Positions 15,762 through 24,311 of a DNA stretch of 38,062 nucleotides are shown one piece after another (position 1 is the first letter of the stretch; each line of letters opens with the position of its first letter). The DNA comes from an uncultured Eubacteriales bacterium. Its GTDB lineage: Bacteria; Bacillota; Clostridia; Oscillospirales; CAG-382. The stretch covers positions 1 through 38,062 of the forward strand of contig URVJ01000022.1 of NCBI GenBank assembly GCA_900551295.1, read 5' to 3'. A program made the position numbers and the translations under genes. The notes below the pieces were generated by a model, which saw only the letters and a list, made by a program, of their open reading frames with translations, did not search any database and was not told the DNA's origin.

Positions 15762-18344
15762 TTATTTCTCGCAAGCTTCAAATACTCTCGCAAGCTCTTT
15801 TGTAAGGGCTGAAAAATGTATGGGCTTTGCGATATATCCGTTCATTCCGGCGTAGATCGCCTGCTTTTTGTCCTCTTCAAACGCATTTGCGGTCATTGCG
15901 ACGATGGGGATAAAGGCTTTTGAGGTGTCTTTGAGAGCGCGTATGCGCCTTGCCGCCTCGTAGCCGTCCATAAGAGGCATCTGAATATCCATAAGAATAA
16001 GGTCGTATTCGCCGAAAGCCGAGTCTTTTACTTTTTCAACAGCCTCCGTGCCGTCGCTTGCAACATCAACATAAAGCCCCGCTGCGGTAAGCATTTCCAT
16101 GGCTATTTCGCGGTTAAGCTCGTTGTCCTCGGCAAGCAGAACCTTTTTGCCGCCGAACAGAACCTGAGCCTGTCCTGCCGTTACTTCTCCGGTCGATAAT
16201 CCGTAAGCGCGGCAGAGAGCCTTTTTAATATCCGACGGGAAAACCGGTTTGCTGACAAATTCGGTAACTCCGGATTGCTTTGCCTCGTCTTGTGCGTCTG
16301 TCCAGTCGTAAGCCGTAAGGATTATTACGGGAATATCGTTGCCGATTATCTTTCGTATTCTTCTCGTGGCTTCGATTCCGTTCATATCGGGTATCAGCCA
16401 GTCGATTATATATACGCCGAACATATCGTTCATGCCGATGGATTCTTCGGCGCGGACAATAGCCTCTTTTCCCGAAACGCACCATTCGCTGCGCACCCCT
16501 ATATCGCGCAGCATATCCGAAATGCTGCGGCAGGTGTTCATGTCGTCGTCAACAATAAGCGCGCGCGCGTTTTTCATAAAGCCGGGATCGAATTTTTCCG
16601 AGTCGTCGTCCTTTGATACTCTGAAAGGAAGTGTTACGACAAATTCCGTACCTACGTTTTCCTTGCTGTGGCATACAATGCTGCCGTTCATCATATCGAC
16701 AATGTTTTTGGTTATTGCCATGCCGAGTCCGGTGCCCTGAATTCCGCTGACAGTAGAGTTTTTGGCTCTTGTAAAGGGATCAAACACGGTTTTGAGAAAT
16801 TCTTCATTCATGCCGATACCGTTGTCCTTTACGGAAAACTCATAGTTTGAGATACCCTTGTCCGAAACTTCTCCCTGCTTTATGCGTATTGAGATCGTAC
16901 CGCCGTTGCGGGTATATTTTACAGCGTTTGACGTGATGTTCAAGAGTATCTGGTTCAGTCTTAACTTGTCGCAGATAACGTTTTCGTTTTTGATGTTAAG
17001 CGTGTCAATGAAAAGCTCAAGGTTTTTGGCGTTGATGTCCGAAATAAGAATATTTCTCAGGCTGTGAAGAATATCCGAGAGATTTTCCTCTTTTTCTTCG
17101 ATTGCCATTTTACCCGATTCGATTCTGCTCATATCGAGAATGTCGTTTATAAGGCTTAACAGATGGTTTGACGCCTGAGTTATCTTTGAAAGATAGTCGA
17201 GAACGGCGTTTTTGTTGTCTATATGTCCTTCGGCAAGTGTGGCAAATCCCATTATTGCGTTCATGGGAGTGCGTATATCGTGGGACATATTGTTGAGAAA
17301 GGTGGTTTTGGCTTTGTTTGCCTGTTCGGCCATTTCCAAAGCATGAGTAAGCTCTTTTTTGTGCTCGGCATTCAGCTTTTCACGCTCTTTTATCGCGTTC
17401 ACGCGGTTCAGAACTATCAGCAGCACCGCAAGCAGCACGGCTAACATTATTGCGGCGAATATCAGAAGTATTTTTCCTGTCTGAAGCGAGAATATGCTTA
17501 CCGGAACGCGTGAAATATATATCCAGTCAGTGTCTTTGAGCTTTTGGAAATACATAATATATGACTTGTCGTTTACCGACATCTTTACCGTCATACCTGA
17601 TTTTGCAGAAAATGCGTCGCGTTTAAGCCGGTCGGTATCGGTGTAACCGTCGATCACCGCGTCTTTCAAAAGATCGTCTATATTTTGGCGCTCAAGATAG
17701 CTGTCAGAACGGTTGATCTTGATAATATACGCACCTGTGCTGTCTATTACGCTGTTTACTCCTTTTCCGTTGTAGCTCTCGGTTTTGAGTTTATTGTCGA
17801 GAGAGCTTATGGACATTCTCTTTGCAGCATATTCTATGGTTTGACCGCCTATTTCAACTCCGCTGAGCTTTACGCCGAGAAGCAGATATTCGCGTCGGTT
17901 TTCCAAAATCTTATCATAGATCTTGTCATAACGCGTGACAAACCGGTCGGGCTGATCTTTTATGAACTCCGTAATTTTGTCGCTTTGCTTGACGGTTCCG
18001 TTGCTCATATAGACTTTGCCTGTCGATGTTATAAGGTACGACGCCTCGTCCTGTTCTACCTGAGTAAGCATCTGAAAGTTTGAGATCAGCTCGTTTTCGT
18101 CCGCTGTTTTAAATGAACGCAGTATTTCGGGAATGTCGGAAAGCGATTCCCATTCGTCGTCGAGAACATTTTCAAGCGCTCTTTCGTCATGCGCGGCAAG
18201 ATCGCGTATTGTCTCAATATTTGATTTTTCAAGAATGTCGTATACGGTTTTGTAAAGTCCGGCAAATACAATGACTGTTACTATAACCGGAACCAGCATT
18301 AAGGAGCCCGGTTTGAATCCCGCCCATTTTTCGGAATTTTCCAT
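15762..18344 (-). CDS. Hybrid sensor histidine kinase with extracellular Cache-like domain and two receiver domains
   Basis: 860 residues: membrane helix 1 (about 15-35); an extracellular Cache-like sensor (about 40-280); helix 2 (about 292-312); a coiled coil; a dimerisation/phosphoacceptor domain with His355 in NNMSHDIRTPMNA; an ATPase domain (N-box NITSNAVKY, G1 DNGIGM, G2 GTGLGMA, about 455-575); receiver 1 (about 594-710, Asp648 in IIDWLIPDMNG); and receiver 2 (about 734-855, Asp786 in MDIQMPLMDG). No histidine phosphotransfer domain or DNA-binding output is fused, so the final target is not visible here. The ribosome site before ATG 18344 is weak. Promoter near 18504-18532. It heads a unit with the binding lipoprotein and LysR gene. 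Confidence 0.92.
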   Translation of the reverse strand: MENSEKWAGFKPGSLMLVPVIVTVIVFAGLYKTVYDILEKSNIETIRDLAAHDERALENVLDDEWESLSDIPEILRSFKTADENELISNFQMLTQVEQDEASYLITSTGKVYMSNGTVKQSDKITEFIKDQPDRFVTRYDKIYDKILENRREYLLLGVKLSGVEIGGQTIEYAAKRMSISSLDNKLKTESYNGKGVNSVIDSTGAYIIKINRSDSYLERQNIDDLLKDAVIDGYTDTDRLKRDAFSAKSGMTVKMSVNDKSYIMYFQKLKDTDWIYISRVPVSIFSLQTGKILLIFAAIMLAVLLAVLLIVLNRVNAIKEREKLNAEHKKELTHALEMAEQANKAKTTFLNNMSHDIRTPMNAIMGFATLAEGHIDNKNAVLDYLSKITQASNHLLSLINDILDMSRIESGKMAIEEKEENLSDILHSLRNILISDINAKNLELFIDTLNIKNENVICDKLRLNQILLNITSNAVKYTRNGGTISIRIKQGEVSDKGISNYEFSVKDNGIGMNEEFLKTVFDPFTRAKNSTVSGIQGTGLGMAITKNIVDMMNGSIVCHSKENVGTEFVVTLPFRVSKDDDSEKFDPGFMKNARALIVDDDMNTCRSISDMLRDIGVRSEWCVSGKEAIVRAEESIGMNDMFGVYIIDWLIPDMNGIEATRRIRKIIGNDIPVIILTAYDWTDAQDEAKQSGVTEFVSKPVFPSDIKKALCRAYGLSTGEVTAGQAQVLFGGKKVLLAEDNELNREIAMEMLTAAGLYVDVASDGTEAVEKVKDSAFGEYDLILMDIQMPLMDGYEAARRIRALKDTSKAFIPIVAMTANAFEEDKKQAIYAGMNGYIAKPIHFSALTKELARVFEACEK

Positions 18345-18503
18345 GCTGTGTATGACCGCCCGCTTTCATAAAAAATTATTTTAATACGAAAATATGCGCC
18401 GCTGCAAAGAGTTCCCGGCGTTAGTGCCGAAAATCAACCGAAATAACATTTTTGCAGAACAAATGTATCAGAGCATATTTCCACAAATACAATATCCTTG
18501 TAT

Positions 18504-18532
18504 ATTTTACACCGTTTTTAAGATTTTTTCAA
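18504..18532 (-). promoter_or_regulatory. Promoter of the kinase/binding-protein/LysR unit
   Basis: On the - strand TTGAAA (18527-18532), a 17-base spacer and TAAAAT (18504-18509). It gives a leader of about 150 bases before the kinase start. Confidence 0.7.
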
Positions 18533-18563
18533 TATATTTTAGCTTATTTATGTATTTATTTCC

Positions 18564-18604
18564 AAAAAAGAGAGAGCAGAACCGTGTAAAAACAGGCTCT
18601 GCTC
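18564..18604 (-). terminator. Terminator of the ECF S-component gene
   Basis: GAGCAGAACC (18574-18583) pairs with GGCTCTGCTC (18595-18604), one G-U pair. A T tract on the - strand comes from the A run at 18564-18569. Confidence 0.85.
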
Positions 18605-18633
18605 ACGAAAAGACATTAATTATAGCGGCTATA

Positions 18634-19158
18634 TTATTTTGCAAGCATTTTGCTGCTTAACTTGTTCAGTCCGCACCTATAGCAAAGAAGCATACCGACA
18701 ACAGCGCCGGTAACTGCCTGAAGAATCTGATACGGAAGTTTGAGCAGAGCGTATTCGGGCGTACTGTAAATATAGGCTCTGCCGAGAGAATATCCGACTA
18801 CCATTATTACCGCGCCGACCGAAACGCCTATCGCTGACGCAAGTACGTGATGTTTTTTTAACGTGTGATGAGAGATAAGCGAGATTACGACGGCTTGCAG
18901 ACCGTGTGTGGCGAGCGAAACAAACATAGGCGTGGGATAAAAGAAAAAGTCGCCGAGAAATGCGCCGACACCGCCTACCATAAATGCCGCAAACGGGTCA
19001 AGCAGGAGAGCCGCCGTGCAGATGACAATGTCGTTCATGTAGAGATGCCCTCCGGGAACAGGTACTCCGAAAGAACTCATTGCAACGTTGAGAGCCATGA
19101 ACATTGCCGTAACGCAGAGCCACAGGGTTGTTTTCTTTACCGTATTGCCGTTATTCAT
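18634..19158 (-). CDS. ECF transporter S component, probable vitamin B6 (PdxU-like)
   Basis: This 174-residue membrane protein has about six helices and the S-component look: a short basic start, then LCVTAMFMALNVAMSSFGVPVPGGHLYMNDIVICTAAL with the substrate loop, and VGGVGAFLGDFFFYPTPMF. Such proteins bind a vitamin and dock onto a shared EcfA-A'-T module, encoded elsewhere. Substrate evidence comes from context: it diverges from a MocR/PdxR-type regulator 93 bases away, and known pairs of that kind concern pyridoxal/pyridoxine. AGGAGG lies 9 bases before the ATG. Terminator at 18564-18604. Vitamin B6 is inference; another vitamin is possible. Confidence 0.82.
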   Translation of the reverse strand: MNNGNTVKKTTLWLCVTAMFMALNVAMSSFGVPVPGGHLYMNDIVICTAALLLDPFAAFMVGGVGAFLGDFFFYPTPMFVSLATHGLQAVVISLISHHTLKKHHVLASAIGVSVGAVIMVVGYSLGRAYIYSTPEYALLKLPYQILQAVTGAVVGMLLCYRCGLNKLSSKMLAK

Positions 19159-19172
19159 TTTAAAAGTCCTCC

Positions 19173-19201
19173 TTGCATTTTGTACGGCATTATTATATAA
19201 T
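19173..19201 (+). promoter_or_regulatory. Promoter of the MocR regulator
   Basis: TTGCAT (19173-19178), 17-base spacer, perfect TATAAT (19196-19201). The region up to 19251 is AT-rich and must also hold the divergent promoter of the S-component gene. The regulator's own binding site is expected here. Confidence 0.65.
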
Positions 19202-19251
19202 ATTCATTGATAATATAAAATAGTCAGATACGGAGAAAATAATAGTACCAG

Positions 19252-20340
19252 ATGAAATACATAATTGACAAAAATCAAAGACCTGTTTATCTTCAGATAT
19301 ATAAACAGCTGCGGGACGATATTATAGACGGAGTGTACGGATTCGGCAGCAGACTGCCGTCGAAACGGATTCTTGCACAGGAGCTTGGCGTCAGCACGGT
19401 AACGGCGGAGCACGCATATGAGCTTTTGTGCGATGAAGGATATGCGAAAGCGGTAGAGAAAAGCGGATTTTACGTTATTTTCAAAAGTACCGACGGATTT
19501 GCCTCTTATGCACATGAAAACACGGTTTACGCGCACAATATTGGCACGGTTTCGCCGTATCCTGTATTTTCGGTTTCGATACTGAGTAAAACCATGCGCC
19601 GCGTGCTCTCTGATTACAGGGATATACTTCTTGAAAAGTCGCCGAATTCCGGACGAAGCGAGCTGAGAAACGCGATAAGACTTTATCTTATCCGAAACCG
19701 CGGAATAAGCGTCGGCGAGGAGCAGATAATAATAGGCTCCGGCGCGGAATATCTTTACGGACTTATAATAGAACTTCTGGGCAGGGACAAGGTGTATGCG
19801 ATAGAAAGCCCGTCGTATCATAAGCTTGAGCAGATATATAAGACGCAGAACGCCGCATATGAGCTTCTGCCTCTGTCGGACGACGGAATTGACAGCGCCG
19901 CGCTTGCCTTATCAAATGCGGACGTGCTGCATACAACGCCTTACCGCAGTTTTCCCACGGGTATTACCGCAACCGCGTCAAAACGCCACGAGTATATACG
20001 CTGGGCTGACAAAAAACCGGGATTTATCATAGAATCCGACTACGGCTCGGAATTTTCCGTTTCGTCGCAGCCTATGGAAACGCTGTTCGCACTGTCAAAG
20101 CATGAGAACGTAATATATCTCAACACCTTTTCAAAGACCATATCTCCGTCGATAAGGGTAGGGTATATGGTGCTGCCGAAACCGCTGACCGAGAGGTTTT
20201 ATCAAAAGCTCGGCTTTTATTCCTGCACCGTGCCGACTTTTGAGCAGCTTGTGCTTGCGGAACTTATAAACGGCGGCGATTTTGAACGCCATATAAATCG
20301 TGTAAGGCGGCTCAGGAGAAAAGAAATGCCGGCGACGTAA
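19252..20340 (+). CDS. MocR-type regulator (GntR HTH + aminotransferase-like domain), short C-terminus
   Basis: 362 residues: a GntR winged helix (about 1-75; GFGSRLPSKRILAQELGVSTVT) followed by a fold-type I aminotransferase-like domain (about 100-350) with the PLP-binding Lys295 in NTFSKTISPSIR and Asp263 in IIESDYGSEF. In known PdxR proteins PLP binding to this domain controls pyridoxal synthesis or uptake. Family members are usually about 450-480 residues; here the protein ends after HINRVRRLRRKEMPAT, missing roughly the last 90-100 residues (small domain). No frame continues the missing part before the opposite-strand gene at 20389. The ribosome site is weak (CGGAG, 16 bases away). It may be a decayed or constitutive regulator. 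Confidence 0.85.
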   Translation: MKYIIDKNQRPVYLQIYKQLRDDIIDGVYGFGSRLPSKRILAQELGVSTVTAEHAYELLCDEGYAKAVEKSGFYVIFKSTDGFASYAHENTVYAHNIGTVSPYPVFSVSILSKTMRRVLSDYRDILLEKSPNSGRSELRNAIRLYLIRNRGISVGEEQIIIGSGAEYLYGLIIELLGRDKVYAIESPSYHKLEQIYKTQNAAYELLPLSDDGIDSAALALSNADVLHTTPYRSFPTGITATASKRHEYIRWADKKPGFIIESDYGSEFSVSSQPMETLFALSKHENVIYLNTFSKTISPSIRVGYMVLPKPLTERFYQKLGFYSCTVPTFEQLVLAELINGGDFERHINRVRRLRRKEMPAT

Positions 20341-20388
20341 AAATCACCGGCAAAGTTTTGAATTTATGCAGTTGTATTTTCCGACGGA

Positions 20389-21540
20389 TTAAAAACCGAG
20401 TATAAATTCTATTACAAACGCGCTGCTCCAGCTGAACTGAGAGAAGCAAAGTCCTTTTCCCGTTACAGAATCGTAGTTTTCGTACAGTCCGTCGGGATTT
20501 TTCTCACACCAGCCGAGTAAGGTTTCCTTAATCGTGTTTGCTGTATTGTCAAAGCCGTAGTTTTTGAGTCCCTTTGCCGCAAAGTATGCGACATTGAGCC
20601 AAGTCGGGCCGCGCCAGTAGTCCGTTCCGTGAGCAGGGTTGTCGTATGAAACGGTAGGCATACCCGGCAAGAATTTTTCGTGTGCGGTTTTGTCCATGCG
20701 CTCTGCATATTCTTTGGGAGCGATTCCTATATAAAGCGGCATAAAGCTTGCGGGAGACAGAACGTCTGACTTTTCGCCGGTAAAGCGGTTTACATCGACA
20801 TATGCATTCAGTTTTTCGTTCCACATACGCTCACAGATAAGTTCCGAGAGGGACGTTTCTTTTTGTTTCCACACGGAAATATCATCTGTCTTTCCAAGCT
20901 CCGACGCAAGGTATTGCATTGAACGGTAGAACTCGACCATAAAGCAGTTTAAGTCTATCGCCCAGAAATCGCATATCGGTTTATCCCAGCGGACGGCATT
21001 ATCCCAGCCCGATTCGTAGCGGACATGAAGAAGATAGTCTTCACTGTCTTTATCAAAGGAGTCGTAATGCAGAAGTCCGTCGTGCATACGGTAATGCGTC
21101 CAGAAAACCTCGTTTTTGACGAGCTTTGGGTACATCGTTTCCAAAAATTCTCTGTTCTTTCCGCGGCGGTATACCGTTTCGACAGCCTTTGCGAAGACCG
21201 GCGGCTTTGTAAACTGATCTACCTTTCTTCCGTCGGGAAATACGACGTCGGGCAGCATTCCGCGGCTGTCCTGAAACACGAAAAACGCGTTTATCGAGCT
21301 TTCGGCAAGCTCTGTGTCAAAGTATGAAACGCCTTCGGCGATAAAAGCCGTGTCCCAGTTCCAGATGCCTTTGAACCCGGGAAGTCCGGGACTTATTCCG
21401 AGATACGGATCCCAAGGAAATTTTTGTCCGCGGAAAACATTGTTTTCGAGTATGTGTACGGCGCGTGCAACAAGCTCTGCGTCGCGGACACTCAGGGCCG
21501 CACAGGTATCTTTGATCCACTTTTCTGCTCTTTCTGACAT
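20389..21540 (-). CDS. (alpha/alpha)6-barrel glycoside hydrolase (trehalase / MGH-like clan)
   Basis: This 383-residue protein has no signal peptide, so it is probably cytoplasmic. Conserved pieces include the acid motif WNWDTAF near residue 60, YESGWDNAVRWD near 177, FWAIDLNCFMVEFYR, and GTDYWRGPTWLNVAYF near 305, all typical of GH63/GH37-like and mannosylglycerate-hydrolase-like catalytic barrels. Such enzymes are inverting exo-glucosidases or related. The substrate cannot be set; an intracellular alpha-linked disaccharide or glycoside is likely. AAGGAGAG precedes the ATG. Transcription may come by read-through from the SLH gene upstream, as no clear promoter was seen. Confidence 0.85.
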   Translation of the reverse strand: MSERAEKWIKDTCAALSVRDAELVARAVHILENNVFRGQKFPWDPYLGISPGLPGFKGIWNWDTAFIAEGVSYFDTELAESSINAFFVFQDSRGMLPDVVFPDGRKVDQFTKPPVFAKAVETVYRRGKNREFLETMYPKLVKNEVFWTHYRMHDGLLHYDSFDKDSEDYLLHVRYESGWDNAVRWDKPICDFWAIDLNCFMVEFYRSMQYLASELGKTDDISVWKQKETSLSELICERMWNEKLNAYVDVNRFTGEKSDVLSPASFMPLYIGIAPKEYAERMDKTAHEKFLPGMPTVSYDNPAHGTDYWRGPTWLNVAYFAAKGLKNYGFDNTANTIKETLLGWCEKNPDGLYENYDSVTGKGLCFSQFSWSSAFVIEFILGF

Positions 21541-21605
21541 TGCTTTCTCTCCTTGAATTCTGTGCCGTTAAAAATTACTATGTTTTTTGAATTTGCGTTC
21601 ATTAA

Positions 21606-21650
21606 TAAAAATATGCACGCCAAAGGCGAAGTACAAAAGGCAGTGCATAT
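21606..21650 (-). terminator. Terminator after the SLH-protein gene
   Basis: ATATGCAC (21611-21618) and GTGCATAT (21643-21650) form a perfect 8-bp stem extended inward by GCC/GGC. A T tract follows on the - strand. Confidence 0.8.
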
Positions 21651-21674
21651 CTGAAAACAGTTTAAATATTAAAC

Positions 21675-22901
21675 TCAGTTAAACGCTCTGTAAAGGAACG
21701 TTGCGATCTGACCTCTGTTGCATACGGTATCGGGCGAGAACTGTGTTGCGGAAGTTCCGCTTGTAATGCCCTCTTCGACTGCCCATGCTACTGCCTGTGC
21801 GTAATCCGCGCTCTCGGAAACGTCGTCAAACAGCTCAGATGTGTCTGTTTCGGGCTTATCGGCGAGGATCCAGAGATAGGTTACGGTCGAAGCGCGGGTG
21901 CAGGGAGTGTGTGCGGCAAATGTATTTCCGGAAACCATTCCCTTTTCGCTTGCCCAGCGAGCCGCGTTATAATAATAGTCGTTTTCGTTTACGTCGCTGT
22001 AAGGATTGAAGTTGGTGGGTTTGGGAGAACCTGCTGCACGCCAGAGGAATGTGATGATCTGCGCTCTTGTGCAGGTTGCTGCGGGCGAGAATGTGGTATT
22101 TGAGGTTCCGGCGGTTATGTTCTTTGCGACAGCCCATTTCACTGCATCTGCAAAGTAAGCGTCTTTGGGAACGTCGGTGAAGTTGAGATTGGCGGACGAA
22201 GCCGAAGTATTCTCGTCTTTCTTGTCGTCGGTCTTGGTTTCTTCGGGTCTGTTTCCGTTGGCACCGGGAGAAATTATCTTCTTAACTTCAACTTTCTTGA
22301 TGGAGCCGTTAAGAGTGAGCTTTAAGGTTCCGGTTATAGAACCGACAAGCGTTGTGGTGGATTCAAATTTTTCAAAATCGTTTTCCCATTCGATTGTTGA
22401 GCCGTTCTTTATTGCGGGCTTTACGAATTCGAGAATTTCCTCTTCGGTGGTCTGGTTGTAAATTCTTATCGTGTTGAGCTTTGCCTTGATTGCAGCAGCG
22501 TCGGCGTCAAGCTTTTCGGTAGTTTCGTTGAGTTTTGCCGCATCTCCCGTTAATTTCGGAAGAGTTACGGTATACATATCCTGTCTTGTGTAAACGTCGC
22601 TTGTGAACTTGATGTTCGCAAAAATGCTGCCGTCCTTCTTGCTTGTAGCGTTCCAAATTCTGAAATCCGCTTCCTTTGCGAAAGACAGTTTAACTTCGCT
22701 GCCCTCGGGTAAAAGCGTTTCCATCTTTTTAAGGAAAGCTTCGGGGGTTATGTCGTTATAAAGCTCAACGGTGTCTATGCCGTTTCTTATTGCTTTCTTG
22801 GCTTTCTCGATTTCGCCGATGTCGTCCTTGGCAAAGCAGGTTGTTGCAAGCGCTGTGAGCATACAGAGCGCTATTGCAATGCCGAATAACTTTTTAAACA
22901 T
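21675..22901 (-). CDS. S-layer-homology (SLH) surface protein
   Basis: This 408-residue exported protein has a signal peptide (MFKKLFGIAIALCMLTALATTCFA), a novel N-terminal half (about 30-200), a Lys/Glu/Asp linker (about 205-232) and three SLH repeats at the C-terminus (about 235-408). The repeats have the usual FxDV...A..WA...GI..G....FxP....TR pattern. SLH triplets anchor proteins to secondary cell-wall polymer. The N-terminal half contains two similar segments (VELYNDITPEAFLKKMETLLPEGS and IRIYNQTTEEEILEFVKPAIKNGS), suggesting a duplicated small domain. The ATG at 22901 is chosen because AGGAAG precedes it and it gives a clean signal peptide. Promoter at 22942-22970. Confidence 0.92.
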   Translation of the reverse strand: MFKKLFGIAIALCMLTALATTCFAKDDIGEIEKAKKAIRNGIDTVELYNDITPEAFLKKMETLLPEGSEVKLSFAKEADFRIWNATSKKDGSIFANIKFTSDVYTRQDMYTVTLPKLTGDAAKLNETTEKLDADAAAIKAKLNTIRIYNQTTEEEILEFVKPAIKNGSTIEWENDFEKFESTTTLVGSITGTLKLTLNGSIKKVEVKKIISPGANGNRPEETKTDDKKDENTSASSANLNFTDVPKDAYFADAVKWAVAKNITAGTSNTTFSPAATCTRAQIITFLWRAAGSPKPTNFNPYSDVNENDYYYNAARWASEKGMVSGNTFAAHTPCTRASTVTYLWILADKPETDTSELFDDVSESADYAQAVAWAVEEGITSGTSATQFSPDTVCNRGQIATFLYRAFN

Positions 22902-22941
22902 TTTTCTTCTTCCTTTCATTGTCGGATTTAATCCGTACATT

Positions 22942-22970
22942 ATTTTATCACAAACATTTAAAAAATTCAA
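22942..22970 (-). promoter_or_regulatory. Promoter of the SLH gene with adjacent palindrome
   Basis: On the - strand TTGAAT (22965-22970), 17-base spacer, TAAAAT (22942-22947). The palindrome CGGATTTAATCCG (22923-22935) covers the expected start point and could be an operator or a 5' mRNA hairpin. Confidence 0.7.
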
Positions 22971-22997
22971 TGGTTATGACGGAAAAATTAATATACT

Positions 22998-23861
22998 TTA
23001 AAGTTCTGTAAGTGTATATTTTGACGTACCGAAACCGAGAGCTTCAGCCGCGTCGATAGTGTGCGCTCCGTTTCTCGATTCGATTCTTTCGATAAGGTGA
23101 TCTCTGCCGGGATCGTCCGATGCATATACAAGGTCAAGGCAGGCGCGGTCTATTGCAATCGGGTCGTCCGACGCAAGTATGCCTATATCTTTCATGCATG
23201 GATCTTCCGCAACGGCACAGCAGTCGCAGTCCACAGACATATTTTTCATGACGTTGATATATACGGCGTTTCCTCCGAAGTATTTTACGACAGACGACGC
23301 CGCGTCCGCCATTGATTCAAGAAAGCTGTCTTGATCGGCAGTCCAGAGATCTTCGGGCTTGCCTGCACCGTGGATATATGCTTTTCCGTATGAAGAGGCA
23401 ATTCCGATGGAAAGCTGTTTGAGCGCTCCGCCGTAACCTCCCATAGGGTGACCCTTAAAGTGCGAAAGTACCAGCAGAGAATCATATTTTGCAAGATCCT
23501 TGCCGACATAGTTTTTCTTTATGACCTTTCCGTTCGGAATGTCAAGAACCATGTCCGGACCTTGTGCGTCGAGAAGATCGACGTCGAAATTCTTGCTCCA
23601 ACCGTGTTTTTCAAGCGTAATACGATGCTTTTCAGTCGTATTTCTTGCGCCCTCGTATGCGGTGTTGCATTCGCAGACGGTGCCGCCGATGTGATTTATT
23701 ACGGGTTTCCAGAAATCCGGACCGAGAAAGTTCTGATTTCCGACTTCTCCGGAATGAAGTTTGATTGCGGTTTTGCCGGAAAGCTGTTTACCTACCGCGT
23801 CATAAAGCGCGAGTACGTTTTCGGGGGTTATTTTTCTTGAAAAGTAAACTTTTGCTGACAT
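22998..23861 (-). CDS. DUF362-domain protein
   Basis: This 287-residue protein has DUF362 family features: KTAIKLHSGEVGN..FLGPDFWKPVI near residue 30, LSHFKGHPMGGYGGALKQLSIGIAS near 135-160, and a Cys cluster VDCDCCAVAEDPCMKDIG near 208-225, then ILASDDPIAIDRACLDLVY. Many family members carry a ferredoxin domain; this one does not, but the Cys group could still bind a cluster. The biochemical role of the family is not settled. The ATG at 23861 has AGGAG upstream; an upstream in-frame start would add 25 atypical residues. Monocistronic, with its own promoter. Confidence 0.9.
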   Translation of the reverse strand: MSAKVYFSRKITPENVLALYDAVGKQLSGKTAIKLHSGEVGNQNFLGPDFWKPVINHIGGTVCECNTAYEGARNTTEKHRITLEKHGWSKNFDVDLLDAQGPDMVLDIPNGKVIKKNYVGKDLAKYDSLLVLSHFKGHPMGGYGGALKQLSIGIASSYGKAYIHGAGKPEDLWTADQDSFLESMADAASSVVKYFGGNAVYINVMKNMSVDCDCCAVAEDPCMKDIGILASDDPIAIDRACLDLVYASDDPGRDHLIERIESRNGAHTIDAAEALGFGTSKYTLTEL

Positions 23862-23903
23862 ATCGTTTTTCTCCTGTTCTTTAAGTTTGTTCCGTATATT
23901 TCT

Positions 23904-23931
23904 ATTATAGCAAAAAACATAAAAAATACAA
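23904..23931 (-). promoter_or_regulatory. Promoter of the DUF362 gene
   Basis: On the - strand TTGTAT (23926-23931), 16-base spacer, perfect TATAAT (23904-23909), 43 bases before the ATG. Confidence 0.75.
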
Positions 23932-24055
23932 GGCAATGGTGTTAATTAAATAACAATGCGGTGAAATATTCGTCGAGTTCTTTCACTGTTCGCTGAAAAC
24001 GCAATTACAGTTCCGTGAGGCGTTGTATGTTCGGCATATTCGGCTGATATGCAGC

Positions 24056-24082
24056 AAAAAAACGGGAAATAATCCCGTTTTA
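24056..24082 (-). terminator. Terminator, mainly leftward
   Basis: AACGGGA (24061-24067) pairs with TCCCGTT (24073-24079). The - strand has seven Ts after it; the + strand has four. It lies right after the stop of the remnant at 24088-24240. Confidence 0.75.
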
Positions 24083-24087
24083 AGCAC

Positions 24088-24240
24088 CTATTTTATTTCG
24101 GTTTCAACCGCTTTGCAGAGAGGAAAAGCGGTTTCAAGGCTTGCCACAGCATTGCGCACACGCGGTTCCGGCGATGTATCTCGACGATATTTGCCTGCTT
24201 TTTGATGTAAAATACGAGAGAGATACCGACAAGAATATAA
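24088..24240 (-). pseudogene. C-terminal remnant of an unidentified gene
   Basis: This leftward open frame of 50 codons has no start codon and ends ...SPEPRVRNAVASLETAFPLC followed by KAVETEIK and a stop, then a strong terminator 7 bases later. The composition and the terminator suggest the tail of a real protein whose front part has been lost. I cannot identify the family. Confidence 0.3.
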
Positions 24241-24311
24241 TCAGATTTTTATAAAAGCGGCATTGCATAATAATTCTGAATTTACGGTTAATGTAATGAG
24301 AGGAAAAAACA

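Noticed and set aside
19204..19821. Leftward open frame opposite the MocR gene
   Set aside because: It overlaps the regulator's HTH and PLP domains; the translation is Tyr/Arg-rich noise and has no start signals.
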